Below, piece by piece: positions 22,352-33,799 of a stretch of DNA of 64,000 bases. The first letter of the stretch is position 1. Each line of letters starts with the position of its first letter. The stretch comes from Capillidium heterosporum (taxonomy: Eukaryota; Entomophthoromycota; Entomophthoromycetes; Entomophthorales; Capillidiaceae): positions 372,001-436,000 of the forward strand of contig WBMQ01000009.1 of assembly GCA_016630905.1 (NCBI GenBank), written 5' to 3'. Below the pieces are notes generated by a model that searched no databases, was not told the origin of the DNA, and worked only from the letters and a program-made list of their open reading frames with translations. The position numbers and the translations under genes were made by a program.

Positions 22352-23467
22352 ATGACCGTAATTGATAACGTCCATAACCAAAATTTACAGGCTCCTTTGC
22401 AGCTCGGTAAACTTACCTTGAAGAATCGTGTAGTAATGGCATCCCTCACCCGTAACCGTGGTAAAGTTCCTGATGAACTTTTCGCCCAATACTATGGCCA
22501 ACGCAGCTCCAGTGGTTTAATCATTTCCGAAGGTGCTATAATCGAGAAGCAAGGTGTCGAATGGCCTGAAGCTCCCGGTCTCTTCACTCAGGAACAAATA
22601 GAAGGTTGGAAGAAAGTTACCGATGCAGTCCATGCTAAAGGTGGCTTGATTTTTGCCCAATTAGTGGCATTTAGGTAGAGCAGCTCATGAACTTTTGAAT
22701 GATGGTATTGCACCACGTGCTCCATCTGCAATTCGAGCTAATGCTGGTAAATTTAGAACTTTGGAAGGTCAACCTGGCTACTCTACACCAGTTGCTATTG
22801 AAGATCCCAAACACTTACGTCCAATTGTTTAGAAAAGCTGCTGAAAATGCCAAGTTAGCTGGATTCGATGGTGTCGAGTTACATAACGCTAATGGCTGCT
22901 TAGCACATCAGTTCTTAGAATCTCATTCCAACCAGAGAACCGACAACTACGGTGGAAGTATTGAGAACCGAGCTCGTTTCAATTTAGAAGTCATCGATCA
23001 GTTGATGGAAGTCTATCCCAAGGAGTTAATCGGTATTAAATTGTCTCCATCCGGTGGGTACAATGACATGGGAGAACCGAAAGATCTTCTACTTGACGCC
23101 TACTCCTATCTCATTGAACAGTTAAACCAAAGACAGATCGGGTACATCCAGTTTATGAAGCTTGCTACCTTCTTTCGACCTTGCTAAACGTGGTACTGAA
23201 ATTGACATCTTTGATCTAGTCAAGGTAGTCAACGGCCCCAAAGTCTTTTTGAATGGTGATGTCAAAGTCGAGGATGCTGATCGATGGATTAAAGAAGGCA
23301 AAATTGATGCTGTGGTCTATGGTAGGGATTACATTTCCAACCCTGATCTACCAAAGAGATTGTTCAACAATTTAGAATTTAATCCTTGCGACCATGTCTC
23401 GTTCTACAAGTATGAGGTGGATAAGCGTGAAGTTGGATATACTGACTACAAGTTCGTAGAAAATTAA
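22352..23467 (+). CDS. OYE-family NADH:flavin oxidoreductase, array copy 7 (three +1 frameshifts)
   Basis: Full-length homology from MTVIDNVHNQNLQ to YKFVEN. Breaks: 22663-22664 (TTA G TGG in QLWHLGR), 22814-22815 (CAC T TAC, as in copy 5) and 23162-23164 (CTT G CTA), all +1, so the last segment returns to the first frame. The active-site segment is HNANGCL: His and Asn are kept and the proton-donor Tyr is Cys. The 3' half is close to copy 6 and the 5' leader matches copy 6, while the middle (LEGQPGYSTPVAIEDPKH) resembles copy 5. Confidence 0.82.
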
Positions 23468-25277
23468 CTTTTGGGTTTCCTTTTTGCATTGTAATAAAAA
23501 CTTTAAGTTTCGTTTGCATTTTATTTTAGTATTATAGAATTTTGTCTGGAATACACTATAGATATTGAAGCTTTGGAAATGTATAGGTTTCATTATTTTT
23601 AAATATAAAATTTAAGAGTAATATTGAAAAATATATACCTAATCAATTATATATCCTTACTATGTGCTCCTTTAAGTTTGCATTATTGACATGAAGCGTG
23701 GATACTTTATAACTCTACACCTTCACCAACCAAAGCTTGTAAGGCCTAAGTTTGACTAACTTTACGATACGTACATATGGTTTAACTTTGACTCTCAAAT
23801 ACTAATTTAGCCATTACTATATGTAAGCACTTTATGAAATGAAAATAATTCATTTCAATTTATTTTTGTTTCTGTACATACATATTTTACAATTTAATAT
23901 GAGCTGATCATCTTTTGAACAACTATTCTATTCTGTCCAGAGATTTAATATGTTTATTTAGGTGAAAAATATAGGATAAAGTTGTGGCTTTGAAGTTTTG
24001 AAGATTCAGTCAATCAAGCTATTTGTTATAGGAGCTCCACCATTATACACCTATTGAAGATAGCAGTAAATGAATATTTCATTTAATGTTTGTTCATCTA
24101 GTTAAATATAAACGTATATTTTGACAAAATCCTTCTCTAATACAAAACTTCTTGATTGTTTCATATAACCCTCCAATACTTTACATGCTGTTTATTACCG
24201 TTTGACCATTTCCTTTAAACCCCTTTTTCAAGTTAAATTTGTAAGCAAGATCATCACTTTCGATAATGACTTCAACTTTTTATCATATTCTTTAACGTTG
24301 TTTACAAATATACCGTTATAGATACTACCGATGTAAAATCTAGCTATATCCCTTTCGATTTTTTAACTGGGTAAATAGTTTAACCTTTGATCACCACTTT
24401 AATTTTATTATAAAAGTTTTATAGCAATCCATAAAAAACATGCCTAATGCAAATAAAAAGACTTTTGCTATTAAAGCTGATTGTATATAGATGGATTAAG
24501 TTTACAAAATCTCAGTGTACCCATTGTAGTTTCAATTTGTATTTTTAGAAATATACTATATCTTTTTCGAATTTTTTCAGTTATACATCGTGCCATATGT
24601 ATAATAATGGTGAACATTATAAACTAAGAACTATATATTATTATTTTTAGAAAGTCGATCCAAACCTGGTCCACTAATACTGTATCGCCTTTCAAAGCCA
24701 TTACATTTTTAATATTGGAAAGGTAATGAAAAGCAATATAATGTTTATAGACCTGCGTATTAATAATGAAATGCTTTTAATCATAAAATTCAAGATGGGT
24801 GGGATAATAATGTTTTCCTTTTTAGGTTAACTATTAATCAAAGGCTGCTAGCATATATAATCCAGCTGGGTAAAAATGTTAGCTGTAGATAAAAGATGAT
24901 GGATATCTACTAGGATATGTAATCAAGGGATGTTGGGATAGTATCCTCGCTTATTAATCGATGTCATATTACAATAGCATAGAATTAACTACACGATGCT
25001 AAATGAAATAATGGATAAAGGTGGATGAAGCTTTAACTATTCTAAAAGAATACCAAGGAAGAAAAGTTAACTATTGGTAAGCAACCGAATGAAGTCAATA
25101 ATACTGCCTTAAAAGGGAAAGCCTATGTAGCTAAATACAGCATTTAGGTCGCTATCCATAAATTTACCCATCAGCCAAAGTTAATTATGCTGAAAGTTGG
25201 ATTACCGATTGAATAAATTTAGCTATAAATTATCTTACAATTACAAATCTAAAGCTTATGTTTTAGAAAAGTAATAA
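23468..25277. other. Long spacer copy 7 to copy 8
   Basis: About 1.8 kb, AT-rich, without the shared spacer blocks or upstream element of the other units. No gene or repeat recognised on either strand. Copy 8 is therefore the most divergent unit in its flanks as well. Confidence 0.4.
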
Positions 25278-25285
25278 TATAAAAA
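25278..25285 (+). promoter_or_regulatory. Probable TATA box of OYE copy 8
   Basis: TATAAAAA about 74 bp before the ATG, followed by an A/C-rich leader (AATCAAACAAAAAGCAATACC). Confidence 0.5.
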
Positions 25286-25351
25286 GAAGCAAAATAAACA
25301 CTATTGACTAAAATCAAACAAAAAGCAATACCAAACAGCAACTTTACAAAT

Positions 25352-26468
25352 ATGACCGTAACTGACAATCTCTTCAACCACAACCTACAGAAGCCTTTAC
25401 AAGCTTGGTAAACTTACTTTGAAGAACCGTGTTATAATGGCATCACTCACTCGCAATCGCGGTAAAATCCCAGACCAAGTCAACGCTAAGTACTATGGTC
25501 AACGTAGCTCTGGAGGTTTAATTTTATCTGAAGCAGTCGCTATTGAAAAGCAAGGTTTTGAATGGCCCGACGTCCCTGGTCTTTTTACTCAAGAGCAGGT
25601 CGATGGCTGGAAAATAGTCACTGATGAGATACATAACAAGGGTGGTCTTATTTTCGCCCAACTTTGGCACGCCGGTAGAGCTGGTCATGAGCTTGCTCAA
25701 TGATGGTGTACCACCTCCCGCACCATCTGCAATTCAAGCCAATGCCGGTAAATTTAGAACGCTAAAAGGCCAACCTGGTTACTCTACCCCTAAAGCTATT
25801 GAGGATCCTAAGTACTACATCCAGCTTTTTAGAAAGGCAGCTGAGAATGCAAAATTAGCAGGCTTTGATGGTGTAGAATTACATAATGCCAACGGTTACC
25901 TAGTACATCAATTCTTAGAGTCCCATTCCAATCGACGTACCGATGACTATGGTGGCAGTATCGCAAACCGTGCTCGTTTCAGCTTGGAGATAATCGATCA
26001 GCTTTTACAAATTTATCCTAAAGAAAGCATTGGTATAAAGTTGTCACCAGGTGGTGGTTACAACGACATGGGCGAGCCTAAACAACTCCTTTTAGACACT
26101 TACACCTACTTGATCGAACAGTTGAATTTACGCAATATTGGCTATATCCAGCTCATGAAGTATTTGCCAAGCCATGATGTTGTCAAAAGGGGTACCGATT
26201 TTGACATCTATGAGTTGATCAAGGTTATCAAAGGTCCCAAAGTATTTTTGAATGGGGAGATTGATGTCGCTGAAGCTGATAACTTTAGTTAGAGAGGGTA
26301 TAATAGATGCGGTAGTCTATGGCAAAAACTATATCTCTAACCCTGATCTACCAGAAAGGCTGTTCAATAGCTTGATTATCAGCCTCTTACGATCGTAAAT
26401 CCTTCTACAGCTATACGGAGAATAGGAGAGAAGTCGGATATACCGATTACAAATTTGTTGGAAATTGA
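25352..26468 (+). CDS. OYE-family NADH:flavin oxidoreductase, array copy 8 (four +1 frameshifts)
   Basis: Starts MTVTDNLFNHNLQKPLQ; ends VGN and TGA at 26466. Conserved VIMASLTRNRG, GQRSSGGLILSEA, HNKGGLIFAQLWHAGR, complete HNANGYL active-site segment, DDYGGSIANRARF, VIKGPKVFLNG and GYTDYKF. Four +1 breaks: 25403 (CAA G CTT), 25694-25696 (CTT G CTC), 26283-26286 (AAC T TTA) and about 26391-26396 (AGCC TCT TAC). No -1 break was needed. The most diverged member of the array with an otherwise good coding frame. Confidence 0.82.
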
Positions 26469-26854
26469 CTTGGCTTGTAATATTTAAACTATATTAATAA
26501 ACAGTAGTATTTATATAACTCTTATTTAAAAATTTATTGCATGTACAATTTTTACTACTATTTTGGCCAGAAACATTGGAAACTAGTCAAAGCTGCAAGT
26601 TTAATTATAAGATCGTACAAATTGTAGACAGGGGCTGAGCGCCTAGGCTTCTATTGAATTTATATAAAAAGTGAAGAACTTTTCACCTTTTACACCAATC
26701 TTCTTAACTAAAGCACAGATCTGAAATTCTTCCTCTTTTGCGAAACTGAGGTCTGCGGTAGCAACGTTCTCTTCTAGGATGCTGAAACTGGTTCGAATCG
26801 AGAATTGAAATGAATTTTTATCTCTCACAGTTTTTTAGTATAATATATATTATT
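26469..26854. other. Spacer between copy 8 and the second LTR
   Basis: AT-rich; a 61-codon minus-strand frame (26643-26828) has no recognisable similarity and is not called as a gene. Confidence 0.4.
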
Positions 26855-27695
26855 CTTTAACTTAGCTCTTAGGCTAAGTTGGGTGTTAAGCATTGGAACA
26901 TTCATTTTCCGTAAGAAATCTACAATTTAGCTACCACTGGACAGAGTATTTTGGGGTTACACAGTTACTTATTTGTCCCTGAGCTTTAAAATACCTGCCA
27001 TTCATTAGTATATATTCTAATCAATGGCAAGGTTGCCAGAATTACCCAAGACCGATTTTCTATTAAGAATGTAAGTTTGGTTTTTCAGACTCAATGTCGG
27101 ATTCTCCGATTGCTGTCCTGCAGAGAAAGTGAGTCCAAAATGCGGAGGCGGATAATAGTAATTAGGATATGAACTCTCCGGCCCATTGAGAAAAGGGCTT
27201 ACTTACAAGCCTCCAAATTATGTCTTATTTCGGATATAGTATATATAGTATGGAAAAAGACAAGAGAGAAGACGGAAAAAAATATATCAAAGATGGAAGA
27301 AACAAATAGGAAAACAAAAAGGACAAAAGAAGAACAAGAGAAAAGGGAAAAGGAAAAAGGGTTTCTGGATCGCTTTCATAAATAGAGGAAAAGAGAGTTC
27401 CTGAATCGGTTTATCAGATTTGTTGATACCTTTTTTTTGAGTTCGCCCTAATCGTGGATTAAGTTTGGGTTAGTTTAATTAAACGTTTTAAGGATTCCTA
27501 GCTAGAAGTATCACAGGAATAGAGCTCTTATATTATATTTAATTGTAGGGACAATTGCCGCATCTATATTAGTCAACCCACAACACAATACATATGTCAT
27601 GTCCCATGCCGAAGGACTCACCAAGTTCGGCCGAACCCACTCGACTGGAAGTCCAAGCCAGTGGTCAAACACTCAGCGAGGGCGATCAACCAACA
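26855..27695 (+). mobile_element. Second, older solo LTR (about 841 bp)
   Basis: Collinear with the LTR at 8975-9677: shared CTTAGCTCT..GGCTAAGTTGGGTGTT start, the block around GTCGGATTCTCCGATTG, TATATATAG near 27241, GGAAAAGG/GTTTCTGGATCGCTTTC, and the end block CATGTCCCATGCCGAAGGAC to CCAACA. About 140 bp longer through purine-rich and AT insertions. The 5-bp flanks TTATT (26850-26854) and TTACT (27696-27700) match at 4 of 5 bases, a worn target duplication. No internal retrotransposon genes are nearby. Confidence 0.72.
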
Positions 27696-27744
27696 TTACT
27701 TATAATAGTATTTAATTGAAAAAACTTTACTTTCCTTTTATTTA

Positions 27745-28215
27745 ACTTCATCAGCTTACAAACCAGTTTTAGATTGTAGCTGAGGAAATATCCATTCAAT
27801 CTGGGGATCATTGTAATATGGTCATCATCATGAGTAATTTTACTTACCTTGATCTTGCTTATCAAAAACCCATGTGCTAGCGATACGTAATAAGCGATTG
27901 AAATGCTAAACTCTCTGCAAGCATTCAGTAGCTCATTGTTTTTGATGAAGACTTATAAATTAAACAACACCTGAGCTGCCATTATGTGATAAACTTATTA
28001 AACCTACATTAAAGTTTTGACATTATACTCTAACAGTCCTAGGTACTTTACTTTCCCCTGTTGGATGAGTTCGATCATAACACCTACCATCTCCTTGATG
28101 GGAACTTTGGATTTATGAGGTGCTAGTAATAGAGACCAATGGTAGCTATATTGTGCTGATTCAAACTTTTGATATCATTGCAGGACATAAAGCCTACAAT
28201 TATAGAATATAATGA
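27745..28215 (-). pseudogene. Aldo/keto reductase relic
   Basis: Reading the minus strand from 28215 leftward gives scattered but ordered AKR pieces. ATIGLYY with a stop and NPKFP correspond to IDLYYLHR.DP..P; KEMVGVMIELIQQGKVKYLGLLEYN matches the segment after it. NNELLNACREFSISIAYYVSLAHGFL corresponds to the NGVI..CRELGI..VAYSPLGRGFL segment. PRLNGYFLSYNLKLVCKLMKL resembles the PRF..ENFEKNLKLV region. The N-terminal third with the catalytic Asp/Tyr/Lys is absent and the frame is broken several times. It shows that another NAD(P)H oxidoreductase once stood beside the OYE array. Confidence 0.6.
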
Positions 28216-29276
28216 TCTTTATAAGCGGGTATATGATGAAATTTTATAACACTGTTTATCTGTACATAGTCGAACTTATATTATCCTGCTTTTGATTTTA
28301 AGGCATTGGTTCGAGATTTACTGAAAAGTATTTTATCTTTATATTGCAATACTTTTAATCCAATAAAATGTTGCTTATCTCCTAACTAACAATAATCTTG
28401 AAGGGTGTTAGTGAGCTCTTTCAATTACATATTATGTAACTCATAAAACTTTGCGCAGCTGAGTGAAATCACATTTTCAACCATATAGTCTGCTGTAGAT
28501 GCAATTTCTATATAGAAGTTTTCAAAAGATTTGCATCTTAGATGTTGGTTGGAGAACTCCGCTACAACCATATATAACCTAAATATAACTTAACAAAGAT
28601 GCAGAAACAATCAATTACGTTCAAATTTTAAGGCATGTGATATACAAATTTATAGTTTGATTTACAATATATTTGGATTTTCCTGTAATGTTCGACTCAA
28701 AATTAGTAGATTCTTATTGGGATGGTTTTATAAGTGGCAATTATGAGAGTTCGCATAGTTGAACTTGCTAATACAAAACCAGATATACAGTAATTTACAT
28801 ATTTAGCTTTAAAATTTTTTTGATAGGGTATCTTTCCATTCAAAATATAGTATTAACTGCTCTCGGGTGGGAAAATGCTCTGCTTATGCAGGCAGTGCTC
28901 GTCAGCTATGTCTGGATTAGATAACTTTTATGTTGTTCTATTGCAAACTAACTATATTCTAAATAAAGGTTATGTTTGAGTTTAGAAGCAAATATTATTA
29001 AACCATTTAATAAACAGAAGTATAAATTTACATTTGTGATCTTTATATTCATTGTTTAGCAATTGGCACGTTTTTTTTCAAAGCTTGATGCATATTAACT
29101 TATAAATTTAAGCAATGACACTTCTCATTTTCTGGAAAAAAATAACCTATCCACTTTGGATTCACAACACATAAAATGTAGTCAAAATGTAGACATTCGT
29201 CCAATTAGTAATCCATAGGTATTTAAGTGCTCCTACAAACCATTAATTCAAAGTAAAAAGTATAAGAGTAACAGAG
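28216..29276. other. Intergenic, AKR relic to OYE relic R2
   Basis: AT-rich. No gene seen. Ends with TATAAGAG (about 29260) at the position of a relic TATA box before the start at 29277. Confidence 0.4.
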
Positions 29277-30356
29277 ATGGCCATAGTTGACAATACCTTC
29301 CACCTCAACCTCCAGAGATCTCTCAAACTAGGCAACTTGACTTTAAAGAACCGTATAGTTGTGGCATCCTTAACTCGCAACTGTGGAACAGTACCCGATG
29401 GATTAAACGCCGAGTGCTACAAGGTAGCGTAGTTTAGGTGGTCTAATTCTCTCTGAAGCAATTTAATTAAGAGGCAAGGTATCGAATGATCTGACGTGCC
29501 TGGAATTTATACGCAAGAGCAAATTAAGGGATGGAAGAAAGTTACCGACGAAGTCCATGCTAGAGGTGGCTTAATATTCGCACAGCCCTGGCATCTCGGT
29601 AGGATCGGTCACAAACTTTTAAACGATGGGGGTAGTTCAAGCTAATGGGATGTAAGTTTAGACAGTTTGAAGGTCAGCCTGGCTAGAGAAATGGAGGATC
29701 TCAAGTATTACGTCCAGCTCTACCGAGAAGCTGCCAAAAATACCAAGCTAGCTGGCTTCGACGGAATCGAATTGCATAACGCCAATGATTACCTACCCAA
29801 TCCAGTTCCTTGAATCATCACTTCCAACGTACGTACTGATGATTACGGTGGTAGTATCGAAAATCGAGCCTGATTCAGCTTGGAAGCTATCAATCAACTA
29901 TTACAGGTATATCTTAAGGAATGTATTGGCATAAAACCATCCCCTTCTGGTGGTTATAATGACATGGAGGAGCGTGATGAGAAACTTATCATGGATACCT
30001 ATACCTATCTCATTAAGCAATTGAATTCCAGGCAGATTGGTTACATTCAACTTTCCCAGCTCTTACTCAAGCACGACGTCTTCAAGCGTGGTACCGTAAT
30101 CAACATTTTTCGGCTGGTTAGGGTGATTAATGGTTCCAAAGTATTTTTGAACAACAGTGTAAAGGCCAAGGATGTCGAAAGTTTGGTGAAGGATGATCTA
30201 TCGACTGCCGTAGTCTACGGCAGGGATCATATTTCCAATCCAGACTTCCTTGAAAGGTTGTTTAGCAATCTCAAACTTATCCCTTATGACTATATAACCT
30301 TCTACCCTCACGATCAGGTTAGGAGGGAAATCGGCTATACTGACTACCAGTTCTGA
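29277..30356 (+). pseudogene. OYE relic R2 with a long open C-terminal half
   Basis: Homology starts at ATG 29277 (MAIVDNTFHLNLQRSLKLGN, then KNRIVVASLTRN) and runs to TGA at 30354. The first 600 bp carry several stops and indels of both signs (for example loss inside YYGQRSS at 29418 and inside the APSAI segment near 29630). From 29880 a 158-codon frame remains open: GYNDMEERDEKLIMDTYTYLIKQL, VINGSKVFLNN and VVYGRDHISNPDFLERLF. The active-site segment is HNANDYL. Decay of the front half with preservation of the back half indicates an old pseudogene, possibly expressing a fragment by chance only. Confidence 0.85.
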
Positions 30357-30516
30357 CAAGATAAAGAATTGGTTTGAAATATAGTACTATATTAGTATTT
30401 ATCTTTAGCTGACAACTTCAATTATAAGTTATGATGTACATTTTCTAAACTATATTGATAAAATGAATTTTAGCTGTTATAGAATAGACCTTATAATTTT
30501 ACTACCTTCTATATTC

Positions 30517-30572
30517 AGGATCAGACTATGAGGAAGATTTGTTATGCCGATTACAATTTATAGGAAATGAGG
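30517..30572 (+). pseudogene. Isolated OYE C-terminal tail fragment
   Basis: GATCAGACTATGAGGAAGATT then TATGCCGATTACAATTTATAGGAAAT parallels the final codons of the array genes (DQ..RREVGYTDYKFIGN). It lies only 160 bp after relic R2, suggesting remains of a further unit or a local duplication of the tail. Confidence 0.5.
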
Positions 30573-32178
30573 TCTACATTTTAGAACTATAATAATAAAG
30601 ACTTTAATTAATGTGTTATAAAGCATTGCATAGAGTCGAATCATTGCATAGATATAAATAAAATACACAATCACGTATATCAAAGATAGGTTGTATTTTA
30701 TATACTTTACTGTTAATTTAAATCATGAAGGATACGATCAGATAACTAATATGGTGTCATTGTATGATTAAAAAGCATCTATAGTAAACGTCGCTGCAGT
30801 ACTCGTTGTCATAATATATAGCAACCTCCATATTACAGCTTTAGTTGTTTGTAATAAAGCAAAAATTGGTTTTCTAACAATTTGCTTTAAATGAAGTTGA
30901 GTATAGGCCTTAATCACTGATGCTGCCGTACCTAAATTTGTTGTATTCCCTCAACTGGCTATGCTTTAAAAAATTAAGAGTTCTAGGCTTGAATGGAGGT
31001 AAAGTTAGGATATAGGTTACAAAAATATATATTATTACTGTTTTAGAGAGAGAATCTAATATATTTTTTGATATCAACAGCAGTGTATTTTACCAATCGA
31101 TAACAATATTTTGGCTCAATCTAATGAATTCATATCAATCAATGGATTGAAATAGTATATTTGGCTATAACTCTATTAACGAGCTCCTGACAATAAAGAC
31201 TACTTAAATAACTATTCCAAAAGTCTTGATGAAAAGCATATTTACTATTGAACTAATATTTTTCACCTGCTTTTATAAGGCTTATCATGAGAATTCAACA
31301 CTAGTGTGGTGAATTTTAATTGGATGTGGTAATGAAAACAAACTTTTGTAGTCAGCATAAGAAACTTATGGTTACAAATAATCCTAAGCAATTATTCACT
31401 GTAGATGAAAGAAACTTTCGCAATTTAAAGGATCCGTTGTCTCTCAACTATATAGCTTAATAGATGTACTCAATCAATCCACCAAAAGGCTTTGAAAATA
31501 AATCGCATACAGGCCTTATATATTTACATAGGATTAAAAATATCAACATTTAAAAGTAAAAACGAATATATTTAGCTTATTAAAGCACCTACACTTTATG
31601 TATTTATACTTATAATGCTAATACGTGGCTCTATTTCCCTAAAATACATTAGAACCTATCCTATTTGAAAAATTATAATCACCATCCTATAATACATGAA
31701 TCTTCCCATACTGAATATAAACTAAAAGAGACAACTTTACTGATACATAAACAATGCTATTCGAATAGAAAGAAACTAAACTGTACTAGGTATACTATCA
31801 ATAAATAGAAAAGCCTTGACCTTAGAATGGCTTCAAGTATGCAATTATATGCATTCTATAGCATATTTACCTATAAATAGAATTTGATGACCATCAAATT
31901 GAATATCAATTTTCTCCATTCAAAAGCTTTATATTGCTCTGTTCAGAAATTGTGGAATTATTTTCAAATTCAACTATAGAAAAGCATACAATTTTGCTGA
32001 ACAGACCAGTGGTTTTAAAGCTTTATGCCCATGTTTTAAAAATGCAAAATTAAATTTGACATATCTTTTGTGAATGTTACTAAATACAAACTTGCATTTA
32101 AATTATAATTAGAAAGTTCATATATATTACCAAAGTATATTCAGCTATATATATTTTAATTTATACCCTCCATAAACT
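30573..32178. other. Intergenic, AT-rich
   Basis: No gene or repeat supported on either strand. Confidence 0.4.
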
Positions 32179-32179
32179 A

Positions 32180-32187
32180 TATAAAAG
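32180..32187 (+). promoter_or_regulatory. TATA box of secreted protein copy A
   Basis: TATAAAAG 52 bp before the ATG. Confidence 0.6.
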
Positions 32188-32231
32188 AGGCGCAAAGTCC
32201 AAGGAAAAAACAAAATAACAAACATTAGAAA

Positions 32232-32506
32232 ATGAGATTCACTACCTTCATCACATCCACAATTACATTTCTCACTTCCACCCATTTGATATCGGGTCTT
32301 AACTTAAAATTCAGCAAGTGTCCGAGAGGATGATCTTAGTAAATGTTTAATTGCCAACAATCCTCAGTACGGTTGGTGTTACGACGGTGCTAATTGTAAG
32401 CAAAAGTGTTGGATCGCCAATGGTGGCAAGTACGACTGCTACGAGTACAAAACTCCTGGTAACTGCTGACGACTGGCCTGATATGTTTGACCGTTCTGAG
32501 ATCTAA
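32232..32506 (+). CDS. Small secreted six-cysteine protein, copy A (two +1 frameshifts)
   Basis: ATG at 32232 opens a hydrophobic signal peptide (MRFTTFITSTITFLTSTHL). The mature part contains the family pattern C(LIAN)..YGWC..GANC.QKCW...GKYDC....G.C..WP.MFDR, six cysteines in about 50 residues, as in copies B and D. Two single extra bases break it: about 32325-32330 (before the first Cys region) and 32467 (TGC T GAC, creating TGA). The end is GAG ATC TAA at 32504. The family is not recognised; likely an extracellular effector-like or defence-like peptide by composition only. A TATA box precedes it. Confidence 0.7.
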
Positions 32507-33129
32507 ATATTTGAGCCATCGAATCGAATATGTATCTTTATAATATACGGATCAAAATAAGCTATTTAAATATATACTTCTGCCCCTTGTATATTTGCTA
32601 TTATTTTTATATATTATATGTAGTATTGGTCTTGGAGCTATAATACTCTTCTTAAATATGATTCAGTATTTAGTATATAAAGTTTAATTATAATATTCAC
32701 ATACTTGAGCCTATTTTATACTACTGTTGTAAAAACACTCACTTATATAGTTCCCTTTAATCGTCTACATAGAAAGGAAACAGCCCTATAGACACATTAT
32801 ATTAGTCTCATATCTATTGATAACGCTACTTTTATATCTTGGATATTTGATTCTTTACCTAATTATCGACCCTTACCATACTTAATTTGCACTGGATAGA
32901 ATTTAAAATATTGCTCAAATTACTGATGAAAAGCAATCCTTCTGAAACAAAATTAGTGGTTGGTATTATTATACTAAGCTTGCTGTATATAAAAGTGGCA
33001 CTAGACATAACTAGGACTAGTCCTATATAGGCTAAATTAAAGATTTAATAAAGGCTACTACATATCAATTAAACCTTAGATATATAGGTACCTAAACAAT
33101 GATAGATGACAACTTCCACCTTTACATTT
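32507..33129. other. Intergenic after secreted protein copy A
   Basis: AT-rich, nothing recognised. Confidence 0.4.
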
Positions 33130-33665
33130 GATGAACTCACAACAGAAACTTTAACCATATCAAATCTCCAAGCATACCCTATTAGATGCAGCATTGACAA
33201 ACTCAACTAGGTCTTGAGCCATACTGCAAGCAATCCGACTTTATTCCTATTCAACTTTTGTAGCATCGATTACTGCACCTAACATACTATTCTCAACCTG
33301 ATCTACCATCTTTGGCACCAGTTAAAAGTAGAAAAACACTATCAACTTTAGCCTTCCTTTCAGCTGCATAGACTACTCAGACTCTTTATAAGATTTTTAG
33401 CATAGTATATCGAGGCACAATTAAGAAGCTTTCGCTTTCAATGGATAGTGGCCAGCCAATTCACTCCAATTCAAAACGTTAATGAAAGCATAGTTGCACA
33501 AAACTTAGTAAATTTTCAAATAAAATTAGACCACTAACTTGTAAGGTTTCTTAAAAAGCCTTGGAAAATATTTTAATAACCTTTAGCCTAGCATTAAAGG
33601 AAACTTTCTTGAGAGAAATATCATTGACTGTTGTAGCAAACCCAAAACTTTCAGGTACGTTTAGT
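33130..33665 (-). pseudogene. Possible enoyl-CoA hydratase/isomerase (crotonase) relic
   Basis: On the minus strand, VPESFGFATTVNDISLKKVSFNA (from about 33657) is followed, after several breaks, by AERKAKVDSVFLLLTGAKDGR (about 33390-33310), which resembles the crotonase VRVVVLTGAGDGRFFSAGAD segment. SRIACSMAQDLVEFVNAAS (about 33230-33180) resembles the following ..A..LV.FVNAI..FPKP region. Stops and shifts are frequent. Identification rests on these short segments only. Confidence 0.35.
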
Positions 33666-33799
33666 GACAGTTGGTGAGTTTTTCCATAGGTAAAATTCAA
33701 AAGCCCTATACTGGTATCGGAAATAAAATACTAGCTGTTGCACGTCGGACATTGAGCTTTATAAAATGGGGTGAGGGGTAAAACATTTGCTCTATGACC

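Noticed and set aside
7549-26468. Treating the frame breaks in OYE copies as introns
   Set aside because: Alignment between copies shows single extra bases at each break with continuous homology on both sides and no GT..AG segment to remove.
8975-27695. The two LTRs as the ends of one composite retrotransposon carrying the OYE genes
   Set aside because: The first LTR has its own perfect target duplication and an empty site in paralogous spacers, so it inserted independently.
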